Origin: Plesiocystis pacifica SIR-1
GTDB taxonomy: Bacteria; Myxococcota_A; Polyangia; Nannocystales; Nannocystaceae
Length of the DNA: 64,000 nucleotides
Direction of reading: 5' to 3'
NCBI RefSeq assembly: GCF_000170895.1
Contig: NZ_ABCS01000055.1
Location: 1-64,000, forward strand
Positions 43,486 to 50,836 of the stretch are shown one piece after another (within the stretch, counting starts at the first letter, position 1; every line of letters begins with the position of its first letter). The notes beneath the pieces were generated by a model. The model did no database searches, was not told the origin of the DNA, and saw only the letters and a list, made by a program, of their open reading frames with translations. The position numbers and the translations under genes are program-made.

Positions 43486-44073
43486 TCACCAGCGCGCGCG
43501 AAACACCGCCCGGCGCTCGGCGGTGTCGCGCTCGCGGACCTCGACCGTGGCGGCGACCTTGGCCAGGCCGGCGAGGGCCTCGAGGGCGCCGGCGATGGAG
43601 TTGAGGTAGACCTCGCTGTCGACGACGACCTGGGGGATCTCGGTGTACTCGATCAGCCGCTCGCTGGGGCCGGCGACGACGTAGCGGATCGAGCCCGCGT
43701 TCAGGAAGAGCGCGGCCCAGCCCCGGGTGGTCTGGCGCAGGAGGGCCGAGGGCTCGAGGCCAAAGACCAGCTCGACGCCGCGGACGAGGGGCTCGAGGAA
43801 GGTCGACGACTCGAGCGAGAGGGTCAAGGAGGCGCGGGCGCGGGCGCGGTCTGAGCCGGGGCCGAGGGTCGCCTCGACGACCTCGGACAGCTGGACGTCG
43901 TGGGCCAGGGGGATCCAGTCCCGCGCCCGGGCTCTACGAACGCCGGCGAGGATGGCCGGGTCGATGGCGTCGAGCTTGGCGTAGATCTCGTGCTCGCGCT
44001 CGGGGGTGAGCTTGGCCAGGGCGGCGAGGCTGTTTTGAACCTGGCGCGCGCGAATGTGCGGACCGTCGGGCAT
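43486..44073 (-). CDS. DUF2378-like protein (myxobacterial)
   Basis: 195 aa from ATG 44073 (MPDGPHIRA); ATG 44109 is an alternative. Resembles the Myxococcales-restricted family TIGR02265/DUF2378: LAALAKLTPERE in the front, and a C-terminal half ending in IPQVVVDSEVYLNSIAGALE. No signal peptide or membrane span. No known function; these proteins are often near regulators. Assignment is by general resemblance. Confidence 0.5.
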   Translation of the reverse strand: MPDGPHIRARQVQNSLAALAKLTPEREHEIYAKLDAIDPAILAGVRRARARDWIPLAHDVQLSEVVEATLGPGSDRARARASLTLSLESSTFLEPLVRGVELVFGLEPSALLRQTTRGWAALFLNAGSIRYVVAGPSERLIEYTEIPQVVVDSEVYLNSIAGALEALAGLAKVAATVEVRERDTAERRAVFRARW

Positions 44074-44210
44074 GGGCTCGGCGCAAAGCCGGTTTGAGTC
44101 ATACCCCATGTCCACGGGACTTCGGGGGCGCCAGCGCGCGCGTTGTCCCGCCGAGGTTCGTTTCCGAACCGTGGCTTCGGAGCAGGTGCGGATTTCGACA
44201 GCCTCGAATA

Positions 44211-44242
44211 ACAAAACGCGCAGGTCTTCGAGGACCTGCGCG
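44211..44242 (-). terminator. Intrinsic terminator of glyS
   Basis: In minus sense, CGCGCAGGTC and GACCTGCGCG form a perfect 10-bp stem with a 6-nt loop, followed by TTTTGTTATT. It starts 24 bp past the glyS stop. Confidence 0.9.
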
Positions 44243-44265
44243 CTTTGCCGAATTGAGTGAGCGAT

Positions 44266-45855
44266 CTACTCGCGGCCTTCGCGGAGCGCCCGGCGGACCT
44301 CGTCGACGGCGGCCTCGACCTTGATCCGCTCCTGGCGACGATCGTCGCGGTAGCGAATCGTGACCGTGTCGTCCTCGGCGGTCTGGCCGTCGACGGTGAT
44401 GCAGTAGGGCGTGCCGATCTCGTCGTGGCGAGCGTAGCGGCGGCCGATGGCGTGCTGCATGTCGAGCTTGGCGTTGACGCCGGCGGCGAAGAAGGCGTCG
44501 GCGATCTTGCGGGCGGTCTCGGGCATGCCCTGCTTGCGGACCAGGGGCAAGACGGCGGCCTTGACCGGGGCCAGGCGCGGGTGCAGGCGCAGGACCGTGC
44601 GCGCGCCCTTGCCGGACTCGTCGCCGGGCTCCTCGTCGTAGGCGGCGCACAGCACCGCGAGCATGCCCCGGGTCGCGCCGGCGGCCGGCTCGACGACGTG
44701 GGGGACGTAGCGCCAGCCCTTCTTGCCGGTCTCGGGGTTGTCTTTTTCGGGGTCGGTGTAGACCAGCTTCTTGTTCGAGCCCTCGGCGTGGGCGTTGAGG
44801 TCGTAGTTGGTGCGCGAGGCGATGCCCTCGAGCTCGTCCCAGCCCCAGGGGAAGTCGTACTCGACGTCGAAGGTGCCGTCGGAGTAGTGGGCGAGCTCGC
44901 TGCTCTCGTGCTCGCGCAGGCGCAGCTTGTCGGCGCTCAGGCCGATGCTCTGCCACCACTTCATGCGCGTCTCCTTCCAGTACTCGAGCCACTCGCGGCC
45001 CGTGCCCGGCTCGCAAAACCACTCCATCTCCATCTGCTCGAACTCGCAGGAGCGGAAGATGAAGTGCTCGACGGTGACCTCGTTGCGGAAGGACTTGCCC
45101 ATCTGCGCGATGCCGAAGGGGATCTTCGCGGCCATGGACTGCTGCACGTTCAGGAACTGCACGAACATGCCCTGGGCGGTCTCGGGGCGCAGGTAGACCG
45201 CGGACTCCTCGAGGGCCGCGTCGACGGCCTTGCGGATGGCCTTGTCGTCGCCGCCCTCGGCGACGCTGGCCTTGACCGCGGCGATGACTTGGGCCATCGG
45301 GTCGACGGCGCCCAGGCTGGTCCGGAACATGCCGTTGAAGTCGCGCTCGGCCGAGAGGTAGGGCGAGCCGCAGTTGGGGCATACGTAGCCGCGGTCGCCG
45401 GCCTTGGCCCCGAACAGCTGCTTGCCCTTGCGCTCGATGTGCTCGTGGCCGGCCTCGTGGAGCTTGGCCAGGGCGGCCTTGGCCCGGCCCTTGTCGCCCA
45501 GGGTGATCGGCGCGTCCTCGCCCTCGGCGAGCTTGGGTGCCTTGTCGGCCCTAAAGCGCTCCTGGCAGACCTGGCAGTCGACGAGGGGGTCGGTGAAGTT
45601 GGCGAGGTGGCCGCTGCTGCGCCACACCTTGGGGTGCATGATGATCGACGCGTCGAGGCCGTAGATGTCCTCGCGGCTGTGGACCATGGAGGTCCACCAC
45701 TCGTTCATCAGGTTGCGCTTGAGCTCGACGCCCATGGGGCCGTAGTCGTAAGCGCTGCGCAGACCCCCGTAGATCTCGGAGCTCTGAAACACGAAGCCCC
45801 TGCGTTTACACAGGGAAACGATCTTCTGCATGAGTTCGGGCTCTGCGCTGGCCAT
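44266..45855 (-). CDS. glyS: Glycyl-tRNA synthetase (single-chain, class II)
   Basis: 529 aa. Charges tRNA-Gly. Class II motifs: motif 1 (YDYGPMGVELKRNL), motif 2 (FGIAQMGKSFRNEV, EFEQMEMEWFCEPG) and motif 3 (PHVVEPAAGATRGMLAVL), with the anticodon-binding domain at the end (LAPVKAAVLPLV, YCITVDGQT). CxxC pairs (CQVCQE, CPNCGSPYLS) form a zinc site. It is the alpha2 type (bacterial/archaeal/eukaryotic), not the alpha2beta2 type common in Proteobacteria. Single transcription unit with its own terminator. Confidence 0.97.
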   Translation of the reverse strand: MASAEPELMQKIVSLCKRRGFVFQSSEIYGGLRSAYDYGPMGVELKRNLMNEWWTSMVHSREDIYGLDASIIMHPKVWRSSGHLANFTDPLVDCQVCQERFRADKAPKLAEGEDAPITLGDKGRAKAALAKLHEAGHEHIERKGKQLFGAKAGDRGYVCPNCGSPYLSAERDFNGMFRTSLGAVDPMAQVIAAVKASVAEGGDDKAIRKAVDAALEESAVYLRPETAQGMFVQFLNVQQSMAAKIPFGIAQMGKSFRNEVTVEHFIFRSCEFEQMEMEWFCEPGTGREWLEYWKETRMKWWQSIGLSADKLRLREHESSELAHYSDGTFDVEYDFPWGWDELEGIASRTNYDLNAHAEGSNKKLVYTDPEKDNPETGKKGWRYVPHVVEPAAGATRGMLAVLCAAYDEEPGDESGKGARTVLRLHPRLAPVKAAVLPLVRKQGMPETARKIADAFFAAGVNAKLDMQHAIGRRYARHDEIGTPYCITVDGQTAEDDTVTIRYRDDRRQERIKVEAAVDEVRRALREGRE

Positions 45856-45972
45856 GGGGCTGGGTTGTTAGCACACCCGTGCGGGCGCGGAAACGGTCTG
45901 CTTTGCGTTTTGGAGCCGAATTGAGGCGTCTTGGGCCTCGTCTCCCGACGCCGATGCGTGCAAGCTAGAGGC

Positions 45973-47346
45973 ATGTCACGGGGATTGCGCACGACCTCTT
46001 CTCGACTTGCTCTGTTCGGCTCGATCACCGCCGTCGGCTTGGTCGCGCTGGCGCTCGTCGGCCCGACCTCGGCATGGGCCGGCCCGCTGTTCCAGCCCGA
46101 CTCCACGGCCATCCCGCAGGGCTCTTCGCTGCAGGTCCAGGGCTTCGACGCCCTCAACGATCCCGTCGACGCGGTCCTCGACGCCGAGGTCACGCCGGCG
46201 ACCTTCATCCCCAACTGCGAGGTGTCCTTCGTCGTGCACCTGCGCAACGCCGGCTATCAAAATTCCTTTGGTTGGTACAACGCCAACGGGGTGGCGCCGG
46301 CCTTCGAGGACCTCCACCAGATCCTCGACTGCGACGAGCCCGTCGACACGGCCAAGACCGTCGACATCCTCAGCGACCCGAACTACGAGGGCGGCGAGAT
46401 TGGCTTCTTCCAGGCCGTGGGCGGCTGCGCCGACGTCGACAACCCGGCCAGCGTGATCCACGTGCTCTACTCGGAGATCGAGTGGAACCCGGACAGCAAC
46501 CAGCAGGACCCCTACATCCACCTGCTGATCTACGAGAGCGCCAACCAGCCGCGGACCTACTACTTCGCCTGGGAGGACCTGCTGCAAGGCGGCGACAACG
46601 ACTTCGAGGACCTGTTCACCTCGGTCGAGGGGATCGAGTGCAACGGCGGGGGACCCTGCGAGATCGTGTCGAGCCCCGGGGACAACGACGCGGACCTGGT
46701 CTGCGCCGAGGACAACTGCCCCGACGTCGCCAACCCCGACCAGGCCGACTCGGACATGGACGGGCTGGGCGACGCGTGTGACCCCTGCCCGGACGATCCG
46801 GACCTCGAGTGCGAGGGGATGGTGGACACGACGGACGACGGGATGGACACGACCGACGACGGGATGGACACGACCGACGGCGGGATGGACACGACCGATG
46901 GCGGCGTGGACACGACCGACGGTGGGATGGACACGACCGATGGGGGCGTGGACACGACGGACGGCGGGATGGACACGACCGACGGGGGCGTGGACACGAC
47001 GGACGGCGGGATGGATACGAGCACCGACGGCGGGATGGATACGAGCACCGACGGCGGCACGGCGGACACGAGCACCGACGACAGCGCGGACACGGACGAG
47101 TCCAGCGAGGGCGGGACCGGTCAGGGCGAGAGCGGGGGCGACTCGGAGGGCGACGGAGACGGCTCGGCCGACGACGCCGTGGACGAGGTCGGGACCGACG
47201 GTACCGGTGAAGCGGGCGCCGACGGGGAGCTCCTCGACGATGGCTGCAACTGCCGAGCGGACACCGACGCGCCCGGTCGCGGGGCCCTTGGACTCGCGTT
47301 CCTTGGGCTCTTGGGCCTGATCCGGCGCCGTCGCAGTGCGACCTGA
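45973..47346 (+). CDS. Secreted DUF4114-like protein with MYXO-CTERM tail
   Basis: 457 aa from ATG 45973 (MSRGLRTTSS). Signal peptide ending near TSAWAG. A beta-rich domain (FVVHLRNAGYQNSFGWYN, then TYYFAWEDLLQGGDNDFEDL) resembles DUF4114. Then a calcium-binding thrombospondin-3 type stretch (DNDADLVCAEDNCPDV, then DSDMDGLGDACDPCP), an 18-bp-repeat linker with Asp-Gly-Gly-Met/Val-Asp-Thr-Thr units, and a C-terminal CNCRADTDAPGRGALGLAFL then IRRRR: the MYXO-CTERM sorting signal (Cys, hydrophobic stretch, Arg cluster) for surface anchoring after processing. Divergent from glyS. Confidence 0.85.
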   Translation: MSRGLRTTSSRLALFGSITAVGLVALALVGPTSAWAGPLFQPDSTAIPQGSSLQVQGFDALNDPVDAVLDAEVTPATFIPNCEVSFVVHLRNAGYQNSFGWYNANGVAPAFEDLHQILDCDEPVDTAKTVDILSDPNYEGGEIGFFQAVGGCADVDNPASVIHVLYSEIEWNPDSNQQDPYIHLLIYESANQPRTYYFAWEDLLQGGDNDFEDLFTSVEGIECNGGGPCEIVSSPGDNDADLVCAEDNCPDVANPDQADSDMDGLGDACDPCPDDPDLECEGMVDTTDDGMDTTDDGMDTTDGGMDTTDGGVDTTDGGMDTTDGGVDTTDGGMDTTDGGVDTTDGGMDTSTDGGMDTSTDGGTADTSTDDSADTDESSEGGTGQGESGGDSEGDGDGSADDAVDEVGTDGTGEAGADGELLDDGCNCRADTDAPGRGALGLAFLGLLGLIRRRRSAT

Positions 47347-47364
47347 AATGCAGCTTTGACAGTC

Positions 47365-47409
47365 GAGCCGTCCGCGTCGCGCCAGATTGGCATTCACCGC
47401 GGACGGCTC
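47365..47409 (+). terminator. Hairpin after the MYXO-CTERM protein gene
   Basis: GAGCCGTCCGCG and CGCGGACGGCTC form a perfect 12-bp stem with a 21-nt loop, 19 bp beyond the stop at 47346. Followed by GCTTTGC, a short T-run. Confidence 0.7.
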
Positions 47410-47499
47410 GCTTTGCACGAGGATTACATTCGGACTGCGAGACGCTGACGCACTTTGCGCGGGTGTCGGGCTAGCTTGAGAGAGCACCGGACACCGACC

Positions 47500-48621
47500 A
47501 TGACCACCACCAAGCTCAGCACCGCATTTCTCCTGGCCACCGCGCTCTGCTTCATGGGCGCCTGCGACTCGGAGCTCGACACCGACGTCGAGCGCAGCGC
47601 AGCCCTCGACGCCGACGTCGACGACCCCGCCGCATCCTCCGAGTTGGACGAGCCCCCGTGCTCCCCCGACGACCGCGCGATGAAGCGCGGCAAGCACCGC
47701 ATGAAGCCCGGCGCCAAGCTGTGCGCCATGGTCGAGTGCAGCGAGGAGCAGCAAGCGCAGATCGAGGGCGTGTTCGAGGCCCGCAAGGCCGCGGCGCACG
47801 AGCGCTTCGAGGGCATGGACATCGACCGTGAGGCCCACAAAGCCATGCGCGACCAGGCCCACCAGAGCCTCGCCGAGGCCTTCCGCGGCGAGGACTTCGA
47901 CCCGAGCGTGTTCGAGGCGATCCACGCCGGCGCCAAGGCGAAGTTCGAGGGGGAGGGTGGGGTGGGCGGGGATCCGTCAGCCCACGTCGATGAGGCCGTG
48001 GCGATGCTCGCCGAGCTCACGGCGCTGTTGACCCCCGAGCAGCGCGAGCAGCTGTCGAAGGAGATCGCCGCGGGCGAGCTGCCCCTGCCCCACGCGCCCC
48101 ACCGCTCGCGGCAGCGCCACCCCGAGAACGGACAGCACCGCGAGCGCGAGCACAGCGGGCAGGCCCAGGGTGAAGGCGGCAAGTTCGACCGCAAGGCCCA
48201 CCACGAGGCTCGCCTCGCCCACCACGTCGAGCGCTTTTGCGAGCCCCTCGCGTGCACCGAGGACCAGCAGTCGCAGCTTCGCGCCGCCTTCGAGGGGGCC
48301 CACGAGGAGCGCCGCGCCGAGGGCAAGCCGGACTTCGCTCCGCTGGCCGCGGCCCTGAGCGCCGAGGGCCTCGACGAGGACGCCGCCAAGGCGGCGCTGC
48401 TGGCCCTGAAGACCAAGGGCGAGGGCAAGATGGAGCGGGGCTTTGGCTCCGTCGCCGCCGAGGTCCACGCCATCTTGACCCCCGAGCAGCGGGCCCAGGT
48501 CGCCGATGAGATCGCCGCCAAGGGCCCCCGGGCGATGCTCGGCAAGGGCGGCAAGGGCCACGGGCGCAAGCACGGTCCCCGCCACGGCCGCGACCACGGT
48601 CCTCGTCACGACGGCAACTGA
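47500..48621 (+). CDS. LTXXQ-type (CpxP/Spy-like) lipoprotein with His-rich tail
   Basis: 373 aa from ATG 47500 (MTTTKLSTAF). Lipobox near CFMGAC. Two similar helical halves each contain an LTPEQR motif (ALLTPEQREQL and AILTPEQRAQV), the LTXXQ signature of CpxP/Spy periplasmic chaperone/metal-response proteins. The C-terminal tail and a central part are rich in His/Gly/Arg/Lys (GRKHGPRHGRDHGPRHDGN), suggesting metal binding. Twin Cys pairs (CAMVECSEEQ, CEPLACTEDQ) mark each half. Normal relatives are about 160 aa, so this looks like a tandem duplication. Strong terminator at 48657-48690. Confidence 0.75.
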   Translation: MTTTKLSTAFLLATALCFMGACDSELDTDVERSAALDADVDDPAASSELDEPPCSPDDRAMKRGKHRMKPGAKLCAMVECSEEQQAQIEGVFEARKAAAHERFEGMDIDREAHKAMRDQAHQSLAEAFRGEDFDPSVFEAIHAGAKAKFEGEGGVGGDPSAHVDEAVAMLAELTALLTPEQREQLSKEIAAGELPLPHAPHRSRQRHPENGQHREREHSGQAQGEGGKFDRKAHHEARLAHHVERFCEPLACTEDQQSQLRAAFEGAHEERRAEGKPDFAPLAAALSAEGLDEDAAKAALLALKTKGEGKMERGFGSVAAEVHAILTPEQRAQVADEIAAKGPRAMLGKGGKGHGRKHGPRHGRDHGPRHDGN

Positions 48622-48656
48622 GTCCCGAGAATTCTCTGCTACCGCGTCCCCACCCT

Positions 48657-48690
48657 GGCGGTCGGAGCCCCATGCTCCGGCCGCCTTTTT
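48657..48690 (+). terminator. Intrinsic terminator with T5 tail
   Basis: GGCGGTCGGAGC pairs with GCTCCGGCCGCC (12 bp, one G-T pair) around CCCAT, followed by TTTTT. Classic rho-independent form. Confidence 0.92.
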
Positions 48691-48769
48691 CGTGGCGTGA
48701 GCAGGCGGACGAAAAGGCTGCCGTCGGACCCCGGGCTGGTACGCGCGGGCATGGGTTATCAAGGGCGAC

Positions 48770-49831
48770 GTGACCCGCACACGCTCCAGCTCGCCCACGG
48801 CTGCCGCCGCCATCGAACTCGTCGAGAGCCTCCAGGCCCGCTTCAAGGTCGGGCTCGAGTCGGTCGCGGCGGCGCGCGGGCAGGCCGATCCCTTCGAGCG
48901 CATCGAGTGGCTGCGCGACGAGGGCCGCCACGGCGGGGGGATGCGCTACGCCGCGTCCTTCGGGCCGCTGTTCAACCGCGCGGCCATCAACGTGTCCCAC
49001 GTCCACTACGACGACGATCCGGGCCGCAAGCTGGGCTCGGCGTCGGCGCTCTCGACCATCATCCACCCCCGGGATCCGCGGGCGCCCTCGGTCCACGTGC
49101 ACATCAGCTGGACCGAGCGCAAGGACGGGACGGGCTACTGGCGGATGATGGCTGACCTCAACCCGGCCCTGGCCAACGCGGCCGACCGCGAGCGCTTCGC
49201 CGCGCGCATGCGCGAGGTCGCCGGCGAGCGCTACGCAGAGGCCGCGGCCCAGGGCGATCGCTACTTCTCGATCCCCGCCCTCGAGCGCCACCGCGGCGTG
49301 GTCCACTTCTACCTCGAGGGCTACGCCACCGACGACGCCGAGGCCGACCACAACCTCGCGCGGCGCTTTGGCGAGGTCGTGCTCGACACCTACGTCGAGA
49401 TCCTCGGCGAGCGCTTCGCCGCCGTCGCCCAGGGCGGCCCGCCGAGCGGACCGGAGCGCGCGGCCCAGCTCGCCTACCACACCGTCTACCTGTTCCAGGT
49501 GCTCACCCTCGACCGCGGGACGACCTCGGGCATCCTCGTCCACGACCAAAACGACGTCGGCATCATGGGCTCGCTGCCGAGCTTCGTGGACCGCGAGCGG
49601 CTCGCGTCGTGGGAGTCGAAGGTGCCCGCGCTGCAGCGCCCGCTGGTCCGGGCCCTCGTCGAGGCGCTGCCGGCCGGCGCGGAGGGGGGCGCTTCGGAGG
49701 TCGACGAGGCGACCCGCGCGAAGCTGGCCCAGGCTCTCCGGGCCCACTACAAAGCCAACCCCGAGGCCCTGAGCCTGCAGGCGGCCGGCAACACCTTGCC
49801 GCCGACCCTGGATAACCATAAATCCCGCTAG
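48770..49831 (+). CDS. Coproporphyrinogen III oxidase-like protein (HemF family, divergent)
   Basis: 353 aa from a GTG. The first half matches HemF: RHGGGMRYAASFGPLFNRAA, INVSHVHYDDDPG, STIIHPRDPRAPSVHVHISW. The second half is divergent: the WWFGGGxDLTP motif of HemF is replaced by GYWRMMADLNPALA, and the RGIGGIFFDD motif by HRGVVHFYLEG. HemF oxidatively decarboxylates coproporphyrinogen III in haem synthesis; the loss of these motifs makes activity uncertain, so it may be a repurposed paralogue. Its stop overlaps the convergent LysR gene within a CTAG tetranucleotide. Confidence 0.65.
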   Translation: MTRTRSSSPTAAAAIELVESLQARFKVGLESVAAARGQADPFERIEWLRDEGRHGGGMRYAASFGPLFNRAAINVSHVHYDDDPGRKLGSASALSTIIHPRDPRAPSVHVHISWTERKDGTGYWRMMADLNPALANAADRERFAARMREVAGERYAEAAAQGDRYFSIPALERHRGVVHFYLEGYATDDAEADHNLARRFGEVVLDTYVEILGERFAAVAQGGPPSGPERAAQLAYHTVYLFQVLTLDRGTTSGILVHDQNDVGIMGSLPSFVDRERLASWESKVPALQRPLVRALVEALPAGAEGGASEVDEATRAKLAQALRAHYKANPEALSLQAAGNTLPPTLDNHKSR

Positions 49832-50757
49832 GGAGCCGGGTTCGGGGTCTTGCGCGCGGCGGGGATGGGCGCGAGGTGGTTGGCGTGCTCGAGCAGGGCC
49901 TGCTTGGTCCGCCGCCACGCCGCGGTCCGGTGGGCGTCGGCGCGAAAGCACAGCAGGATGCGGTCGGGGATCTCCGGGAAGGAGGGGCTGAGCACGACCA
50001 GCTCGCCCTCGTGGCCGTAGTTGGCCACGCGCCGCGGCAGGATCCCGATGCCCACGTTGGCGAGCACCAGGGTCTTGGTCAGCTCGAGGTCGCCGGTGGT
50101 GATCAGCCGCTCGGGCAGCAGGTCCATCCCGCGCAGGGTGTCGACGATCTGTTTGCACTGGTCCACGCGGTCGGCGTAGATCAGCGGCGAGGAGCGCAGC
50201 CGCTCCTCGAACTCCGCGCGCGTCCCGGGCCGGCCGTGGCCTTCGCTGTGGCCGATGAGCGCGACGGCGTCGCGGAAGGCCTCGATCATCACCAGCTCGT
50301 CGTGGGGCAGGGGATTGACGATGAGCCCAAAGTGCACGCTGCGATCGATGACCGCCTGGCGCACGCCCTCGGAGGTCCCGTTCCACACGCGCAGCTCGAT
50401 GCCGGTGTCGGTCTCGAGGAACTTGTTGAGGAACTGGGGCAGGAAGTAGGCGCCCAGGGACTCGTGGCAGCCGATGGTGAACTCGCCGACGTCGTCGTTC
50501 TCGAGCCCGCGGATCCGCTCCTCCATCTCCTCGACCATGCCGAGGATCTCGCCCGCCGAGCTCGCCAGCTCGCGCCCCGTCGGGGTCACGGTCACGCCCC
50601 GAGAATTGCGCAGCAAGAGCGTGCTGTCGTAGTGCTTCTCGAGCCGCTTGACGGCGGTCGTGAGCGTGGACTGGGCGACGCCCAGGCGCTTGGCCGCCGC
50701 GGTCAGGTTGCCGACCTCGGCGATCATCCGAAAGTAGCGGAGGTGCGTCAGGTCCAT
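49828..50757 (-). CDS. LysR-family transcriptional regulator
   Basis: 309 aa from the ATG at 50757 (MDLTHLRYFRMIAEVGNLTA); an ATG at 50778 would add seven residues. Winged helix-turn-helix (AAAKRLGVAQSTLTTAVKRL), followed by the periplasmic-binding-protein-like effector domain (FTIGCHESLGAYFLPQF, GLIVNPLPHDELVM, TLVLANVGIGILPRRV). A standard full-length LTTR. Its targets are unknown; the upstream gene is the MauG-like lipoprotein on the same strand, and hemF-like lies convergent. Confidence 0.92.
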   Translation of the reverse strand: MDLTHLRYFRMIAEVGNLTAAAKRLGVAQSTLTTAVKRLEKHYDSTLLLRNSRGVTVTPTGRELASSAGEILGMVEEMEERIRGLENDDVGEFTIGCHESLGAYFLPQFLNKFLETDTGIELRVWNGTSEGVRQAVIDRSVHFGLIVNPLPHDELVMIEAFRDAVALIGHSEGHGRPGTRAEFEERLRSSPLIYADRVDQCKQIVDTLRGMDLLPERLITTGDLELTKTLVLANVGIGILPRRVANYGHEGELVVLSPSFPEIPDRILLCFRADAHRTAAWRRTKQALLEHANHLAPIPAARKTPNPAP

Positions 50758-50836
50758 GCCGATCGCATCATGCCTCATCGAGGCGGGGGCATCGATGCAC
50801 GCGGCTCCAAGGAGTCTGCTAGCTTCGATCGTCCCG

